A stretch of 64,000 nt of DNA, taken from NCBI RefSeq assembly GCF_031020795.1, contig NZ_JAVHJP010000010.1, positions 1 through 64,000 on the forward strand, written 5' to 3'. Positions 16,085 to 24,993 of the stretch are shown piece by piece (positions within the stretch are counted from its first letter, which is position 1; every line of letters begins with the position of its first letter). Made by a program: the position numbers and the translations under genes. This DNA is from Hydrogenophaga pseudoflava (GTDB lineage Bacteria; Pseudomonadota; Gammaproteobacteria; Burkholderiales; Burkholderiaceae_C). The notes under the pieces were generated by a model. The model was given only the letters and a program-made list of their open reading frames with translations, was not told the DNA's origin and made no database searches.

Positions 16085-17085
16085 GGGTGCACCTTCAGCC
16101 GGCGCATGATCGGGAAAAGTGTCCAGCCCCAGCGTTGCTGGGCCCATCCCCACAGGCCCTGCTTGAAGAAGATGGTCACGACGATCGCCAGCGCGCCCAG
16201 CCCGAGCAGGTACCAGGTGCCATAGTCGCTGAACAGCTTGTTCAGCGCCCAGAAGATCAGCGCGCCGACGATCGGCCCCTCGATGCGGCCGATGCCGCCG
16301 ATCACGACCATGAAGATCGCGAACGCCGTCCAGTTGACGCTGAAGGCGGCGTCCGGGCTGATGCGCAGGTTGCCGACGAAGTACAGCGCGCCCGCCAGCC
16401 CGGCGCCGAGCGCGGCCACCACGTACACCGCGAGCTTCATGCGCTGGACCGCGATACCCTGGCTTTCGGCCGCGACCTCGTTGTCGCGGATCGCCAGCAG
16501 TGCCAGCCCGCGCTTGCTGCGCAGGAAGAGGTACACCAGCGCCACCGACGCGACGACGCAGGCCAGTGCGGTCCAGAAAGTGACGCTCTCTCGCGTGGCC
16601 TTGTCGATGCCGCGCAGCGCGGTCAGGCTGGTGCCCGAGCCGCCGCCGACGAAACTGGCGTTGGCGAAGCTCAGCCGGAAGACCTCGGCGATCACCCAGG
16701 TGCCGATCGCGAAATAGCCGCCTTGCAGCCGGAACGCGATGCGCGACACCGGCACCGCGACCAGCCCGGCCGCCAGCGCCGCCAGCGGAATCGCGACGAA
16801 CGGGTTCACGCCGGCGAAGTTGCCCAGCATCAGCATCACGTAGCCGCCGAAGCCGAAGAAGGCCTGTTGCCCGATGCTGACCATGCCGCCGTAGCCGGCC
16901 AGCAGGTTCCACATCATCGCGAAGATGAAGTAACAGGCAATCTCGACGAATTCGCGCAGCCAGCTCGATTCGGCCCAGAAGGGCATGCTCGCCGCCACGG
17001 CCACCAGCACCACGCTGGTCAGTGCGGCAGCGCGGCTGGCCGACCCGGAGCGGACGACCTCGTAGTGCATGTGTGCCATCTTCAT
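16081..17085 (-). CDS. livM: Branched-chain amino acid-type ABC transporter permease LivM
   Basis: The 334-residue membrane protein has about eight to ten hydrophobic segments and the LivM-type EAA region near VAAESQGIAVQRMKLAVYVVAA. It forms the permease with LivH. Transporters of this family frequently import aromatic acids in Burkholderiales. The location between maleylacetate reductase and hydroxyquinol dioxygenase genes suggests uptake of the pathway substrate. The ATG at 17085 sits one base after the livH stop region. Confidence 0.85.
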   Translation of the reverse strand: MKMAHMHYEVVRSGSASRAAALTSVVLVAVAASMPFWAESSWLREFVEIACYFIFAMMWNLLAGYGGMVSIGQQAFFGFGGYVMLMLGNFAGVNPFVAIPLAALAAGLVAVPVSRIAFRLQGGYFAIGTWVIAEVFRLSFANASFVGGGSGTSLTALRGIDKATRESVTFWTALACVVASVALVYLFLRSKRGLALLAIRDNEVAAESQGIAVQRMKLAVYVVAALGAGLAGALYFVGNLRISPDAAFSVNWTAFAIFMVVIGGIGRIEGPIVGALIFWALNKLFSDYGTWYLLGLGALAIVVTIFFKQGLWGWAQQRWGWTLFPIMRRLKVHP

Positions 17086-17086
17086 C

Positions 17087-17947
17087 TCAGCCTCGGGTCT
17101 TCGGGAACAGGCCTTGCGGGCGCACCAGCAGCACCGCCAGGAACATCAGGTGGCCGAACCAGATCCCCCAGCCGGGGTCGATGCGGAACCCGATCTGCTG
17201 CGTCAGCCCCAGCACCATCGCGCCGACGAAGGTGCCCCAGAACGAGCCCATGCCGCCGATGATCACGGCCTCGAACGCGAACAGCAGCAGGAGCGGTCCA
17301 TCGGCCGGCGAGACGGTCGTGCGCGTCGCCTGCAGCAGACCAGCCAGCGCGATGACGAGGAAGGCAATGCCGGTGGCCAGCGCGCAGACCTTGCGAGCGT
17401 CCAGGCCCATCAGTTCGGCGATCTCGCGGTCGTCCGACACGGCGCGAAACGCCCGCCCGACGGCGGTGCGCTGGAACAGCTGCTGCAGTGCCACCGTGCA
17501 GCCCACCGCGAGGCCGAAGATCACCAGCGGCAGCACGCCCAGCGACAGATCGCCCGGCAGCTGAACGCTCTGCAGGTTCAACCCGCCGGATTCGAGGGAA
17601 CGCGGGTCGGCCGAGAACAGCTCGAGCAAGGCGTTCTGGATCACGATCGACAGGCCGAAGGTCACCACCAGCGACGGCAGCGGGTCCTTGCCCAGCGTGC
17701 CGTTGAGCACCCAACGCTGCACCGCATAGCCAAAGCCGAACGACAGGGGCAGCAGCACCAGCGCCACCCCCAGCGGCGACCAGGCCAGCGCCGCCGTGGC
17801 GGCGATGGCGCCGAAGGCCGCCAGCACGACGAAGTCACCGTGCGCCGTGTTGGTCAGCCGCATCACGCCGAACATCAGCGACAGGCCGAGTGCGAACAGG
17901 CAGTACAGGCCGCCGAGCAGCAGGCCTTGCAGCAGCACCTCGATCAT
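17087..17947 (-). CDS. livH: Branched-chain amino acid-type ABC transporter permease LivH
   Basis: This 286-residue integral membrane permease of the LivH type starts MIEVLLQGLLLGGLYCLFAL. It has repeated hydrophobic segments and an EAA-like RAFRAVSDDREIAELMG stretch in the cytoplasmic loop. It pairs with LivM. Its start overlaps the stop of livF (ATGA, 17944-17947). The presumed substrate is an aromatic or related carboxylate, inferred only from the operon. Confidence 0.85.
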   Translation of the reverse strand: MIEVLLQGLLLGGLYCLFALGLSLMFGVMRLTNTAHGDFVVLAAFGAIAATAALAWSPLGVALVLLPLSFGFGYAVQRWVLNGTLGKDPLPSLVVTFGLSIVIQNALLELFSADPRSLESGGLNLQSVQLPGDLSLGVLPLVIFGLAVGCTVALQQLFQRTAVGRAFRAVSDDREIAELMGLDARKVCALATGIAFLVIALAGLLQATRTTVSPADGPLLLLFAFEAVIIGGMGSFWGTFVGAMVLGLTQQIGFRIDPGWGIWFGHLMFLAVLLVRPQGLFPKTRG

Positions 17948-18669
17948 GCGGTCACCTCCTCGGCCGGGGCATCGAGGCCGAAGTAGGCCTGCGAAATCTG
18001 CCCGGGCGTCAGCGCATCGCTGGCGCCTTCAAGCGAGACGCGGCCTTCCTGCAGACAGTACAGGCGCTGCGACACCCGCTGCGCGACCATCACGTCCTGC
18101 TCCACGATCACCACGCTCATGCCTTCGGCGGTGATGGCCGGCATCGCGTCGTAGATCTCCTTGATCACGATCGGCGCCAGGCCCAGGCTCAGCTCGTCGC
18201 ACAACAGCACGCGCGGGTTGCTCATCAGCGCGCGGCCGATGGCCACCATCTGCTGCTGCCCGCCGGACAGCGCGGTACCGGGCTGGTGCCTCTTCTGCTC
18301 CAGCACCGGGAACATGCTGTACAGGCGCCGCAGCGACCACGGGCCGGTGCGGCCAGCGAAGGCGCCCATCAGCAGGTTCTCCTCGACCGACAGCGATGGA
18401 AAGAGCCGCCGCCCCTCCGGCACCATCGCCAGGCCCATCTTGACGATCTGGCCCGGCGCAAGGCCGCCGATGGCCTGGCCTTCGAACTGCACAGCGTCGC
18501 GCGCGACCTTCACGAGGCCAGTCAGGCTCTTCAGCAGGGTACTCTTTCCCGCGCCGTTGGCGCCGATCACGGCGACGAGTTCACCTTCGCCCAGCCGGAA
18601 GTCGATGCCGAACAGCGCCTGCGCGTCGCCGTAGTGCGCCTGCAGCGCACGCGTCTCAACCAGGCTCAT
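17944..18669 (-). CDS. livF: ABC transporter ATP-binding protein LivF
   Basis: This 241-residue ABC ATPase has Walker A GANGAGKST (about residue 37), the signature LSGGQQQM and Walker B RVLLCDELSLGLAP. It is the LivF-type subunit of the same transporter. Its start overlaps the end of livG by four bases. The C-terminal segment SQAYFGLD is typical of LivF proteins (YLG motif). Confidence 0.85.
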   Translation of the reverse strand: MSLVETRALQAHYGDAQALFGIDFRLGEGELVAVIGANGAGKSTLLKSLTGLVKVARDAVQFEGQAIGGLAPGQIVKMGLAMVPEGRRLFPSLSVEENLLMGAFAGRTGPWSLRRLYSMFPVLEQKRHQPGTALSGGQQQMVAIGRALMSNPRVLLCDELSLGLAPIVIKEIYDAMPAITAEGMSVVIVEQDVMVAQRVSQRLYCLQEGRVSLEGASDALTPGQISQAYFGLDAPAEEVTA

Positions 18670-19385
18670 GCTTCCATCCCCATGTAGACGCGGCGGACCA
18701 CGGGATCGTTCATCACCGCGTGCGGCTCGCCTTCGGCCAGCTGCTGGCCGAAGTTGATGACGAACAACCGGTCGGCGATGGACAGCAGCGCGTGCACCAC
18801 GTGCTCGATCCAGATCATCGTCACGCCGCTGGCCTTGATGCGGCGCAGTTCGTCGACCAGCTCGCGCGCCTCGGGTTCGGTCAGCCCGCCGGCGATCTCG
18901 TCCAGCAGCAGCAGCTTTGGCCGCGTGGCGAGCGCCCGGGCCAGCTCCAGGCGCTTGCGGTTCAGCAAGGTCAGCTTGCCGGCCGGCGTGTTGGCGTGCG
19001 GCATGAGGCCGGTCTGCTCCAGCACCTCGCACGCGGTGTCCCAGGCCTCGGCCTCGGACTGCCGGGCGCCGAAGCAAGCGGCCGTCACCAGGTTCTCGAA
19101 CACCGACAGGTTGCCGAAGGGCTGCGGTACCTGGTAGCTGCGCCCGATGCCGGCCTGGCAGCGCTGGTGCGGCTTGCGGCGCGTCACGTCCTGGCCTTCG
19201 TACTCGATGCGGCCCTGGTCGGGCCGCACGTCGCCGGAGATGAGATTGAACAGCGTCGTCTTGCCGGCCCCGTTGGGGCCCAGGATGCCCAGCGTCTCGC
19301 CCTCACCAACCGCCAGCGAGATGCCGTCGGTCACCCTGACGGCCCCGTAGGACTTGCTGACGTTGTGCAGCACCAGCAGCGGCAT
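18666..19385 (-). CDS. livG: ABC transporter ATP-binding protein LivG
   Basis: This 239-residue ABC ATPase has Walker A GPNGAGKTT (about residue 38) and Walker B KLLLLDEIAGGL. The signature region reads LTLLNRKRLELARAL, so the classical LSGGQ is not evident, as is common for LivG-type subunits, which carry a diverged signature. It works with LivF on the LivHM permease. It starts seven bases after the binding-protein gene stop. Confidence 0.85.
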   Translation of the reverse strand: MPLLVLHNVSKSYGAVRVTDGISLAVGEGETLGILGPNGAGKTTLFNLISGDVRPDQGRIEYEGQDVTRRKPHQRCQAGIGRSYQVPQPFGNLSVFENLVTAACFGARQSEAEAWDTACEVLEQTGLMPHANTPAGKLTLLNRKRLELARALATRPKLLLLDEIAGGLTEPEARELVDELRRIKASGVTMIWIEHVVHALLSIADRLFVINFGQQLAEGEPHAVMNDPVVRRVYMGMEA

Positions 19386-19392
19386 GGCGGTC

Positions 19393-20646
19393 TCAGATCG
19401 GCTTGAGTGCGCCGCCGGTCGGGACGCTTGGTGCCGCCTCGTTGTTGACGACGACCAGTTCGACCTTGTTCTTCGTGCCCTTGACCCATTGGCCCAGCAC
19501 CAGCGGCGTCTTGCTGACGTTCTTCATCGGGCCTGCACCGCCCCACTTCACCGGGCCCACCACCGTATCGAGCTTCGTGGCAGCGACGGCGTCTCGCACA
19601 TCGGAAGCCTTCAGCGACCGGGTGCGCCTCAGCGCATCGGCGGCGACCTCGAACAGCGCGTGGGCGAAGCCGATCGGCTGCGTCCACTGCTTCTTCGTGC
19701 CCGCTTCATAGGCCTCGGCCAGCGCCTTGGCGCTCTGCCTGGTCAGGGACGAGCTGAAAGGGTGCGACGGGGTCCACCACACTTCGGTGGTCAGGCCGTA
19801 GCCGAGCTCGCCCAGCGCCTCGATGGCCCCGGGGAACAGCAGCGCCTTGCCCAGCGTGATGACCTTGGGCTTGAATCCCTGTTGACGGGCCTGGGTCAGG
19901 AACGTCTTGGCGTCCGGCGGGATCACGACGCCGGTGACGATCTCCACGCCGTCGCGCTTGAAGGCGGCGATCTGCGCGCTGAAGTCCTGCGTGCCGTTCT
20001 GGAAACGGCCGGGGTCGGTGAGGCTGTAGCCCATGCCGGCCAGTGGCTTGGGGAAGCCCAGCTCCTTGTCGCCCCAGGCGTTGCCGTCCCCGTCGTTCGG
20101 GAACAGGCCGCCCACCTTCTTGTTCGTCGCCACGCTCTTCCAGCCGTTGGTGAAGTTCGCGATGACGTCTTCCAGGCCCCAGAACAGGTGATAGGTGTAG
20201 CTGAAGCCTTTGGCCGGGTCGCCCTTTCGGCCGAAAAACCACGGTTGCCACGGCACGACGGAACTGATGCAGGGCACCTCGTTGAGCTCGCAGGCATCGC
20301 TCACCGGATTGGCCGTCTCCGGCGTGCCAGCCGTCAGCACCAGCGCGACCTTGTCCTTCAGGATCAGGTCGTTGGCCACCTCACCGGCGCGATTGGGGTT
20401 CGACTGGCTGTCCTTCAGCACGATCTGCACGTCGACCTTCTTCCCGCCGATGATCAGGCCATCCTTGAACGCGGCCTTCATCTGCTCGATGACCCACTTG
20501 TCCGCTTCACCGAAGGGGGCCAGCGGGCCGGTCTGCGGCGACACGTAGCCGATCTTCAGCGTGTCGGCGGCCAAGGCGCGCGACGTGGCTGCTGCGGTGG
20601 CCAGCGCGGCGGTGGCCTGGACGAAGGTGCGGCGATTGAGCGTCAT
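19393..20646 (-). CDS. Periplasmic substrate-binding protein of the Liv-type transporter
   Basis: The 417-residue protein has a signal peptide with twin arginines (NRRTFVQA followed by an Ala-rich stretch ending SRALA near residue 26). A type I periplasmic binding fold of the Peripla_BP_6 class follows (IGYVSPQTGPLAPFGEADKW). It is the first gene of the embedded livKGFHM set. The ligand is unknown; the operon suggests an aromatic compound rather than leucine. The ATG at 20646 is preceded by CAGGAGACAACC. Confidence 0.85.
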   Translation of the reverse strand: MTLNRRTFVQATAALATAAATSRALAADTLKIGYVSPQTGPLAPFGEADKWVIEQMKAAFKDGLIIGGKKVDVQIVLKDSQSNPNRAGEVANDLILKDKVALVLTAGTPETANPVSDACELNEVPCISSVVPWQPWFFGRKGDPAKGFSYTYHLFWGLEDVIANFTNGWKSVATNKKVGGLFPNDGDGNAWGDKELGFPKPLAGMGYSLTDPGRFQNGTQDFSAQIAAFKRDGVEIVTGVVIPPDAKTFLTQARQQGFKPKVITLGKALLFPGAIEALGELGYGLTTEVWWTPSHPFSSSLTRQSAKALAEAYEAGTKKQWTQPIGFAHALFEVAADALRRTRSLKASDVRDAVAATKLDTVVGPVKWGGAGPMKNVSKTPLVLGQWVKGTKNKVELVVVNNEAAPSVPTGGALKPI

Positions 20647-20676
20647 GGTTGTCTCCTGGTTATCGGTCGGCGAAAT

Positions 20677-21738
20677 TCAGGCGTCGGGCGGTGTGCCGTC
20701 GAAGGCGCGCTGCAGCAGTTGGCGCAAGGCATCGCGCTCCAGCGGGCGCGGGTTCGGGTACGGCGTGGCGGCCGCGAGGTCCGCCGCGCGGTCCAGGCCT
20801 TCGGCCGACATGCCGATGGCCGCGAGCGAGGTCGGGGCGTTGTGGCGGCGCGCGAGCTCGAACACCGCGCGCGGCGCGCTCGTCCCGCCCAATGCGCGCG
20901 ACACGCGGGCCATGGCCTCGGGCGCCGCGGCGGCGTTGTAGGCCAGCGCGTGCGGAAGGATCACCGTGTGCACCTCGGCGTGTGGCAGGTTGAAGCTGCC
21001 GCCCAGCGTGTGGCACAGCTTGTGATGCAGGCCCATCGCCACACTGCCGAGCACCGAGCCGCACAGCCAGGCGCCATACAGCGCATCACCCCGCGCCGCC
21101 AGGTCCTGCGGGTCGGCCTGCAGCGGGGCCAGGGCGGCCGCGCTGGCTCGGATGCCCTCCTCGGCCATCAGTGCGACCACCGGGTTGCCATCGTGCGCGT
21201 ACAGGCCTTCGGCCGCATGGGCGATCGCGTTGAGCGCGCTGGTGACAGTCAAGCCGTAGGGCAGCGTGAGCGTCAGCTCCGGGTCGTAGATGACCGTACG
21301 GGGCCGCACGCGGTCGTCGCGGCCGGTCTTCTTGACGCCGGCCTCGGTGATGCCCCAGATGCTGGTCATCTCGCTGCCGGCGTAGGTGGTGGGCACGGCC
21401 AGGATCGGCAGCGCGCTCTCCAGCGCGATGGCCTTGCCCAGGCCGGTGGTCGAGCCGCCGCCGATGGCCACCGCACAATCGGCACCCAGGCGTTCTGCCT
21501 CCTCGCGCGCCGCGCGCGCCGTCTCCACGGGCACATGCATCACGGCGCGGGCAAAGATGCCGGCCGCGCGCTTGCCCAGCAGCCCGGCCACGTGTTCGGC
21601 CGAAGCCACCTGCTCGGGGGTGGCCAGCACCAGGGCGCGGCGCGCCCCGAGGCGGTCGATCTCGGCGGCCAGCGAACCCAAAGCACCGGCACCGAACACC
21701 ACGCGCGTCGGCGCCGCCTGGTAGGTGAAGGTTTTCAT
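20677..21738 (-). CDS. hapH: Maleylacetate reductase
   Basis: The 353-residue protein is an iron-containing alcohol dehydrogenase-like enzyme. It has the GGGSTTGLGKA nucleotide-binding segment and conserved histidines in HHKLCHTLGG and in LPHAEVH. The length and motifs fit maleylacetate reductases, which reduce maleylacetate to 3-oxoadipate with NAD(P)H. Its ATG overlaps the stop of the upstream aldehyde dehydrogenase (21735-21738). It converts the shared product of the hydroquinone and hydroxyquinol branches. Confidence 0.85.
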   Translation of the reverse strand: MKTFTYQAAPTRVVFGAGALGSLAAEIDRLGARRALVLATPEQVASAEHVAGLLGKRAAGIFARAVMHVPVETARAAREEAERLGADCAVAIGGGSTTGLGKAIALESALPILAVPTTYAGSEMTSIWGITEAGVKKTGRDDRVRPRTVIYDPELTLTLPYGLTVTSALNAIAHAAEGLYAHDGNPVVALMAEEGIRASAAALAPLQADPQDLAARGDALYGAWLCGSVLGSVAMGLHHKLCHTLGGSFNLPHAEVHTVILPHALAYNAAAAPEAMARVSRALGGTSAPRAVFELARRHNAPTSLAAIGMSAEGLDRAADLAAATPYPNPRPLERDALRQLLQRAFDGTPPDA

Positions 21739-23255
21739 GCGGCGGGGCGCGGATACCACGGCGGGATCTGCGCGTCGACGTTGACCCAAACGCTCTTGAC
21801 CTGCGTGTACTCGCGCATCGCGTCGAAGCCCATCTCGCGGCCGTAGCCGCTCTGTCCCACGCCGCCGAATGGCGAGCCGGGATTGACGCGCTTGTACGAA
21901 TTGATCCAGACCATGCCGGCGTGCAGGTCGCGGGCGAAGCGGTGCGCGCGCTGCAGGTTCGACGTCCACAGACCCGATCCCAGACCATAGTCGGTGCCGT
22001 TGGCGATCTCCAGGGCTTCGGCGTCGTCCTTGAAGGTCAGCACGGTGACGAAGGGCCCGAAGACCTCTTCCTGCGCCACGCGGTCGCGCCAGCTGCGGGC
22101 CTTCACGATGGTCGGCTCGACGTAACAGCCGCGCGCCAGTTCGGCCGCGACGGGTGCGCGGCCGCCGGCCACGATCTCGCCACCCTGCTCTGCGGCCACC
22201 TGCGCATAGGACAGCACGCGGTCGCGGTGCAGCGCGCTCGTCAGCGGGCCCATCTCGGTGGCCGCGTCGAGCGGGTTGCCCAGCCGGATGCTGCGCGCCA
22301 GCGTGGTGAAGCGTTCGAGGAACTCGTCGGCTATTGCGGAGTGCAGCATCAGCCGGCTGCCGGCGATGCAGGCCTGGCCCTGGTTGTGGAAGATGGCCCA
22401 CGCGCTGCCATTGACCGCGGCCGTCAGGTTGGCGTCCTCGAACACGATGTTCGGGCCCTTGCCGCCCAGCTCCAGCTGCACCTTCTTGAGGTTGCCGGCG
22501 CTGGCCTGCACGATGCGCTTGCCGGTGGCGGTGCTGCCGGTGAACGCGACCTTCGCGATGCCTGGGTGCTCGGCGATGTACTGGCCGGCCACGCTGCCCA
22601 GGCCCGGCACGATGTTGACCACGCCTTCGGGGATGCCGGCCTCGGCCATCAGCTCGGCGATCTTCAGGCTGGTCAGCGGCGTGATCTCCGCCGGCTTCAT
22701 CACGATGGTGTTGCCGGCGGCCAGCGCCGGCGCCATCTTCCAGCTGGTGAACATCAGCGGGAAGTTCCACGGCACGACTTGGCCGACCACACCCACCGGC
22801 TCGCGCAAGGTGTAGTTCAGGAAGCCCGCCTCGACCGGAATCGTCTCGCCCTGGAACTTGTCGGCCATGCCGCCGAAGTAACGGTAGCAGGCCGCCGTGC
22901 GCGGCACGTCCAGCGCGCGGCTGTCCTTGATCGGATGGCCGGTGTCCAGGGACTCCAGCCGTGCCAGCTCCTCGGCGTTGGCCTCGATCAGGTCGGCCAG
23001 CTTGAGCAGGATGCGGCCGCGGTCTGCGGCCGCCATGCGGCTCCACTTCGGAAAGGCACGCTGCGCAGCCGCCACAGCCAGGTCCACGTCGGCCCGGCCC
23101 GCCATCGCCACGTCGGCGATCGGCGTGTTGTCGTGCGGGTTCAGCGTCGGCTGCGTCTCGCCCGAAAGCGCATCGACAAATTGCCCGCCGATGAAGAGTT
23201 GGTGCCGGATGGGCGTGCGCAGCCCTGCCGCGGCCTGGATGTCCGCGAGATTCAT
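21735..23255 (-). CDS. hapF: 4-Hydroxymuconic semialdehyde dehydrogenase (aldehyde dehydrogenase family)
   Basis: This 506-residue NAD(P)-dependent aldehyde dehydrogenase has the catalytic Glu in ELGGKGPN and catalytic Cys in NQGQACIAGS. In hydroquinone pathways the ring-cleavage product 4-hydroxymuconic semialdehyde is oxidised to maleylacetate by an enzyme of this family (HapF). Its position directly downstream of the two dioxygenase subunits supports the assignment. By family alone it could act on other aldehydes such as betaine aldehyde. Confidence 0.8.
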   Translation of the reverse strand: MNLADIQAAAGLRTPIRHQLFIGGQFVDALSGETQPTLNPHDNTPIADVAMAGRADVDLAVAAAQRAFPKWSRMAAADRGRILLKLADLIEANAEELARLESLDTGHPIKDSRALDVPRTAACYRYFGGMADKFQGETIPVEAGFLNYTLREPVGVVGQVVPWNFPLMFTSWKMAPALAAGNTIVMKPAEITPLTSLKIAELMAEAGIPEGVVNIVPGLGSVAGQYIAEHPGIAKVAFTGSTATGKRIVQASAGNLKKVQLELGGKGPNIVFEDANLTAAVNGSAWAIFHNQGQACIAGSRLMLHSAIADEFLERFTTLARSIRLGNPLDAATEMGPLTSALHRDRVLSYAQVAAEQGGEIVAGGRAPVAAELARGCYVEPTIVKARSWRDRVAQEEVFGPFVTVLTFKDDAEALEIANGTDYGLGSGLWTSNLQRAHRFARDLHAGMVWINSYKRVNPGSPFGGVGQSGYGREMGFDAMREYTQVKSVWVNVDAQIPPWYPRPAA

Positions 23256-23311
23256 GGAGAACTCCGAAGGGAAGAGAGAGAGTGGCACGGCGATGGCCGC
23301 GCCGCGGAAGC

Positions 23312-24319
23312 TCAGAACTTGACCGGCACTTCGGGTGCTTCGCCCTTCTGGATCTCGTAGACCAGATTCGGGCTGCCGTTCTCCCACACCAGCAGCATGC
23401 TGCGCTTGGGGCTGTAGCCCTGGTGGCGGCAGTAGGCGGGCATGGCGGCCATGTCACCCGCCTTCATGATCACGCGGGCCAGCGGCTTGCCGGTGGTCTT
23501 GTCCGCGCAGTCCCAGTGGATCTCGTCGCACATCTGGAAGAACCACTCCACGCGATCGTTGGCGTGGATGATCGGCAGGATGTGCTCTTCGGTGGTGGGG
23601 CACATGTAGCTGTGCTTCACGACGCTGGTGAACGAGGGGTTCCACGTCACCTGGCTGCGCGAGAGGAAGGCGAACAGGTTGAAGGCGTGCACCTCGTTCT
23701 CGAAGCCGGGCTCGGGGTGCAGTTCGGGCGCGTCCTGCGGCACGTCGGCGAAGGCGCGGTTGACCGGCGCTCCTCGCTCGTCGGTGCGCAGCGCAAGGTC
23801 GCCCTTCAAGCCGACACAACGCGTGGCCAGTTCCCGTGCGCGCGTGATGGCCGGCCCGTTGTGTCCGCTCTTGCGGCCATAAGGGGTTCCGGTTTCCTGC
23901 GGAGCGGCGAACGGATCGAAGCCCTCATTGGTCCAGTCGTCCAGCATCTGCTCGAAGGTGCTGCGAATCTGGTCGGTCGGGAAGTTCTCGATGAGGTCCA
24001 CGCCGGCGGCCTTCATCGTCGCGTTGTAGGTCCCCGCGTAGAGGTCGACGGACTTGTAGTGGTTGGTGGTGCCGAACACCGCGTCGAAGTTCACGCCGCC
24101 GTAGAAGAAGCCCCAGGCCACGTCGCGCATCAGGGCGCGCAGGAAATTGCCGATGTCCATGGTGTGCGACAGCGGCCGGCCGTCCCGCGTGGTCCAGCGG
24201 ATGTGCGCGAAGTACTCGTCGCGCGCGAAGCTGAAGCTGCCGAGAGAGAAGTCCCGGTAGCCCAGCGTGGCGTCGGGTTGGGACGCAATGACAGTGGCGA
24301 GTTCGGTAGGTGCGTTCAT
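23312..24319 (-). CDS. hapD: Hydroquinone 1,2-dioxygenase, large (beta) subunit
   Basis: The 335-residue protein matches the large subunit of the Fe(II) hydroquinone dioxygenases in length and composition. It contains His/Glu-rich segments (VVKHSYMCPTTEEHILPIIHAND and DEIHWDC) that probably include the iron ligands. With the small subunit it cleaves hydroquinone between C1 and C2 to 4-hydroxymuconic semialdehyde. The small-subunit gene is 24 bases upstream and the dehydrogenase gene 56 bases downstream. The ATG at 24319 is preceded by CAGGAGATCCCA. Confidence 0.85.
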   Translation of the reverse strand: MNAPTELATVIASQPDATLGYRDFSLGSFSFARDEYFAHIRWTTRDGRPLSHTMDIGNFLRALMRDVAWGFFYGGVNFDAVFGTTNHYKSVDLYAGTYNATMKAAGVDLIENFPTDQIRSTFEQMLDDWTNEGFDPFAAPQETGTPYGRKSGHNGPAITRARELATRCVGLKGDLALRTDERGAPVNRAFADVPQDAPELHPEPGFENEVHAFNLFAFLSRSQVTWNPSFTSVVKHSYMCPTTEEHILPIIHANDRVEWFFQMCDEIHWDCADKTTGKPLARVIMKAGDMAAMPAYCRHQGYSPKRSMLLVWENGSPNLVYEIQKGEAPEVPVKF

Positions 24320-24343
24320 TGGGATCTCCTGGTTCGCTCTGGT

Positions 24344-24850
24344 TTACTTCGTCTGGCAGATATCGGCCCACTTTTCCACCGACAGCTGTCCCTTGCACGT
24401 CTGGAGCACGAGGACGCCGGGTTGGGCCGCGCGGAATTGATAGGCCGAGTTCTTGGGCAACATGCCCTGGTGGCCTCGCCTGAGCTTCATCCACCCCATC
24501 CGCGCGCCACGCGGCTCGCCCTCGACCAGCACCGCGCCGTCGTGATCCGCGTCGGGCACCTGCTGCGCGGCATCGAGCTTGACCAGATGCACTTCAACCT
24601 CGCCGTCCATGCACAGGGCGAACTCGTCGTGCGCACAGGTGTACCACGGCGAGTCACTCTCTGCGCGCGCCACTTCAAGGACATAGATCTGGTTCTGTCC
24701 GAACACCACGCGCTCGTACGGCTTGCTGCCGGCGGCGATCTCGAAGCAGTTCGAGAAGGCGTAGTTCTTGACGTCGTCGTCGATGACTTCGACACGCCCT
24801 TTTTCGAAACTTGAAAGCGAGCCGAATTTTGTCTGGTAGGCCACGGTCAT
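24344..24850 (-). CDS. hapC: Hydroquinone 1,2-dioxygenase, small (alpha) subunit
   Basis: The 168-residue protein has a cupin-like pattern (YTCAHDEFALCMDGEVEVHLV, then HQGMLPKNSAYQFRA) and the size of the small subunit of two-component hydroquinone dioxygenases. It is the first gene of the leftward operon that ends with pcaJ near 13544. The promoter region upstream (24851-24993) contains an inverted repeat suited to the LysR-type regulator encoded just beyond it. The ATG at 24850 follows CAGGAGACATCCC. Confidence 0.85.
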   Translation of the reverse strand: MTVAYQTKFGSLSSFEKGRVEVIDDDVKNYAFSNCFEIAAGSKPYERVVFGQNQIYVLEVARAESDSPWYTCAHDEFALCMDGEVEVHLVKLDAAQQVPDADHDGAVLVEGEPRGARMGWMKLRRGHQGMLPKNSAYQFRAAQPGVLVLQTCKGQLSVEKWADICQTK

Positions 24851-24946
24851 GGGATGTCTCCTGTGGTTCGTCTTGCAGCGGGTGCTGCGATGCAGGCGAA
24901 CTTTAGGCAATGAAGCCGCTGGCCGGTAGGCGCTCGCCGACAATCG

Positions 24947-24971
24947 GATTGTTCGGTGTTGCAGAACAATC
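24947..24971. promoter_or_regulatory. LysR-type operator upstream of the hydroquinone operon
   Basis: GATTGTTC (24947-24954) and GAACAATC (24964-24971) form a perfect inverted repeat with a 9-base spacer, about 97 bases upstream of the hapC start. This size and spacing fit a LysR-type binding site. The adjacent LysR-type protein (24994-25941) is the likely ligand. Confidence 0.6.
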
Positions 24972-24993
24972 CCCCGGGTAAACCCGAGGACAT

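Noticed and set aside
19354..21846. Open frame of about 830 codons opposite the binding-protein and maleylacetate reductase genes
   Set aside because: No domain pattern; the minus strand carries well-supported genes over the whole range.
24971..24990. CCGGGTAAACCC, similar to sequences near 13485 and 51305
   Set aside because: The common part is short and GC-rich, the contexts differ, and three loose matches in 64 kb are not convincing.
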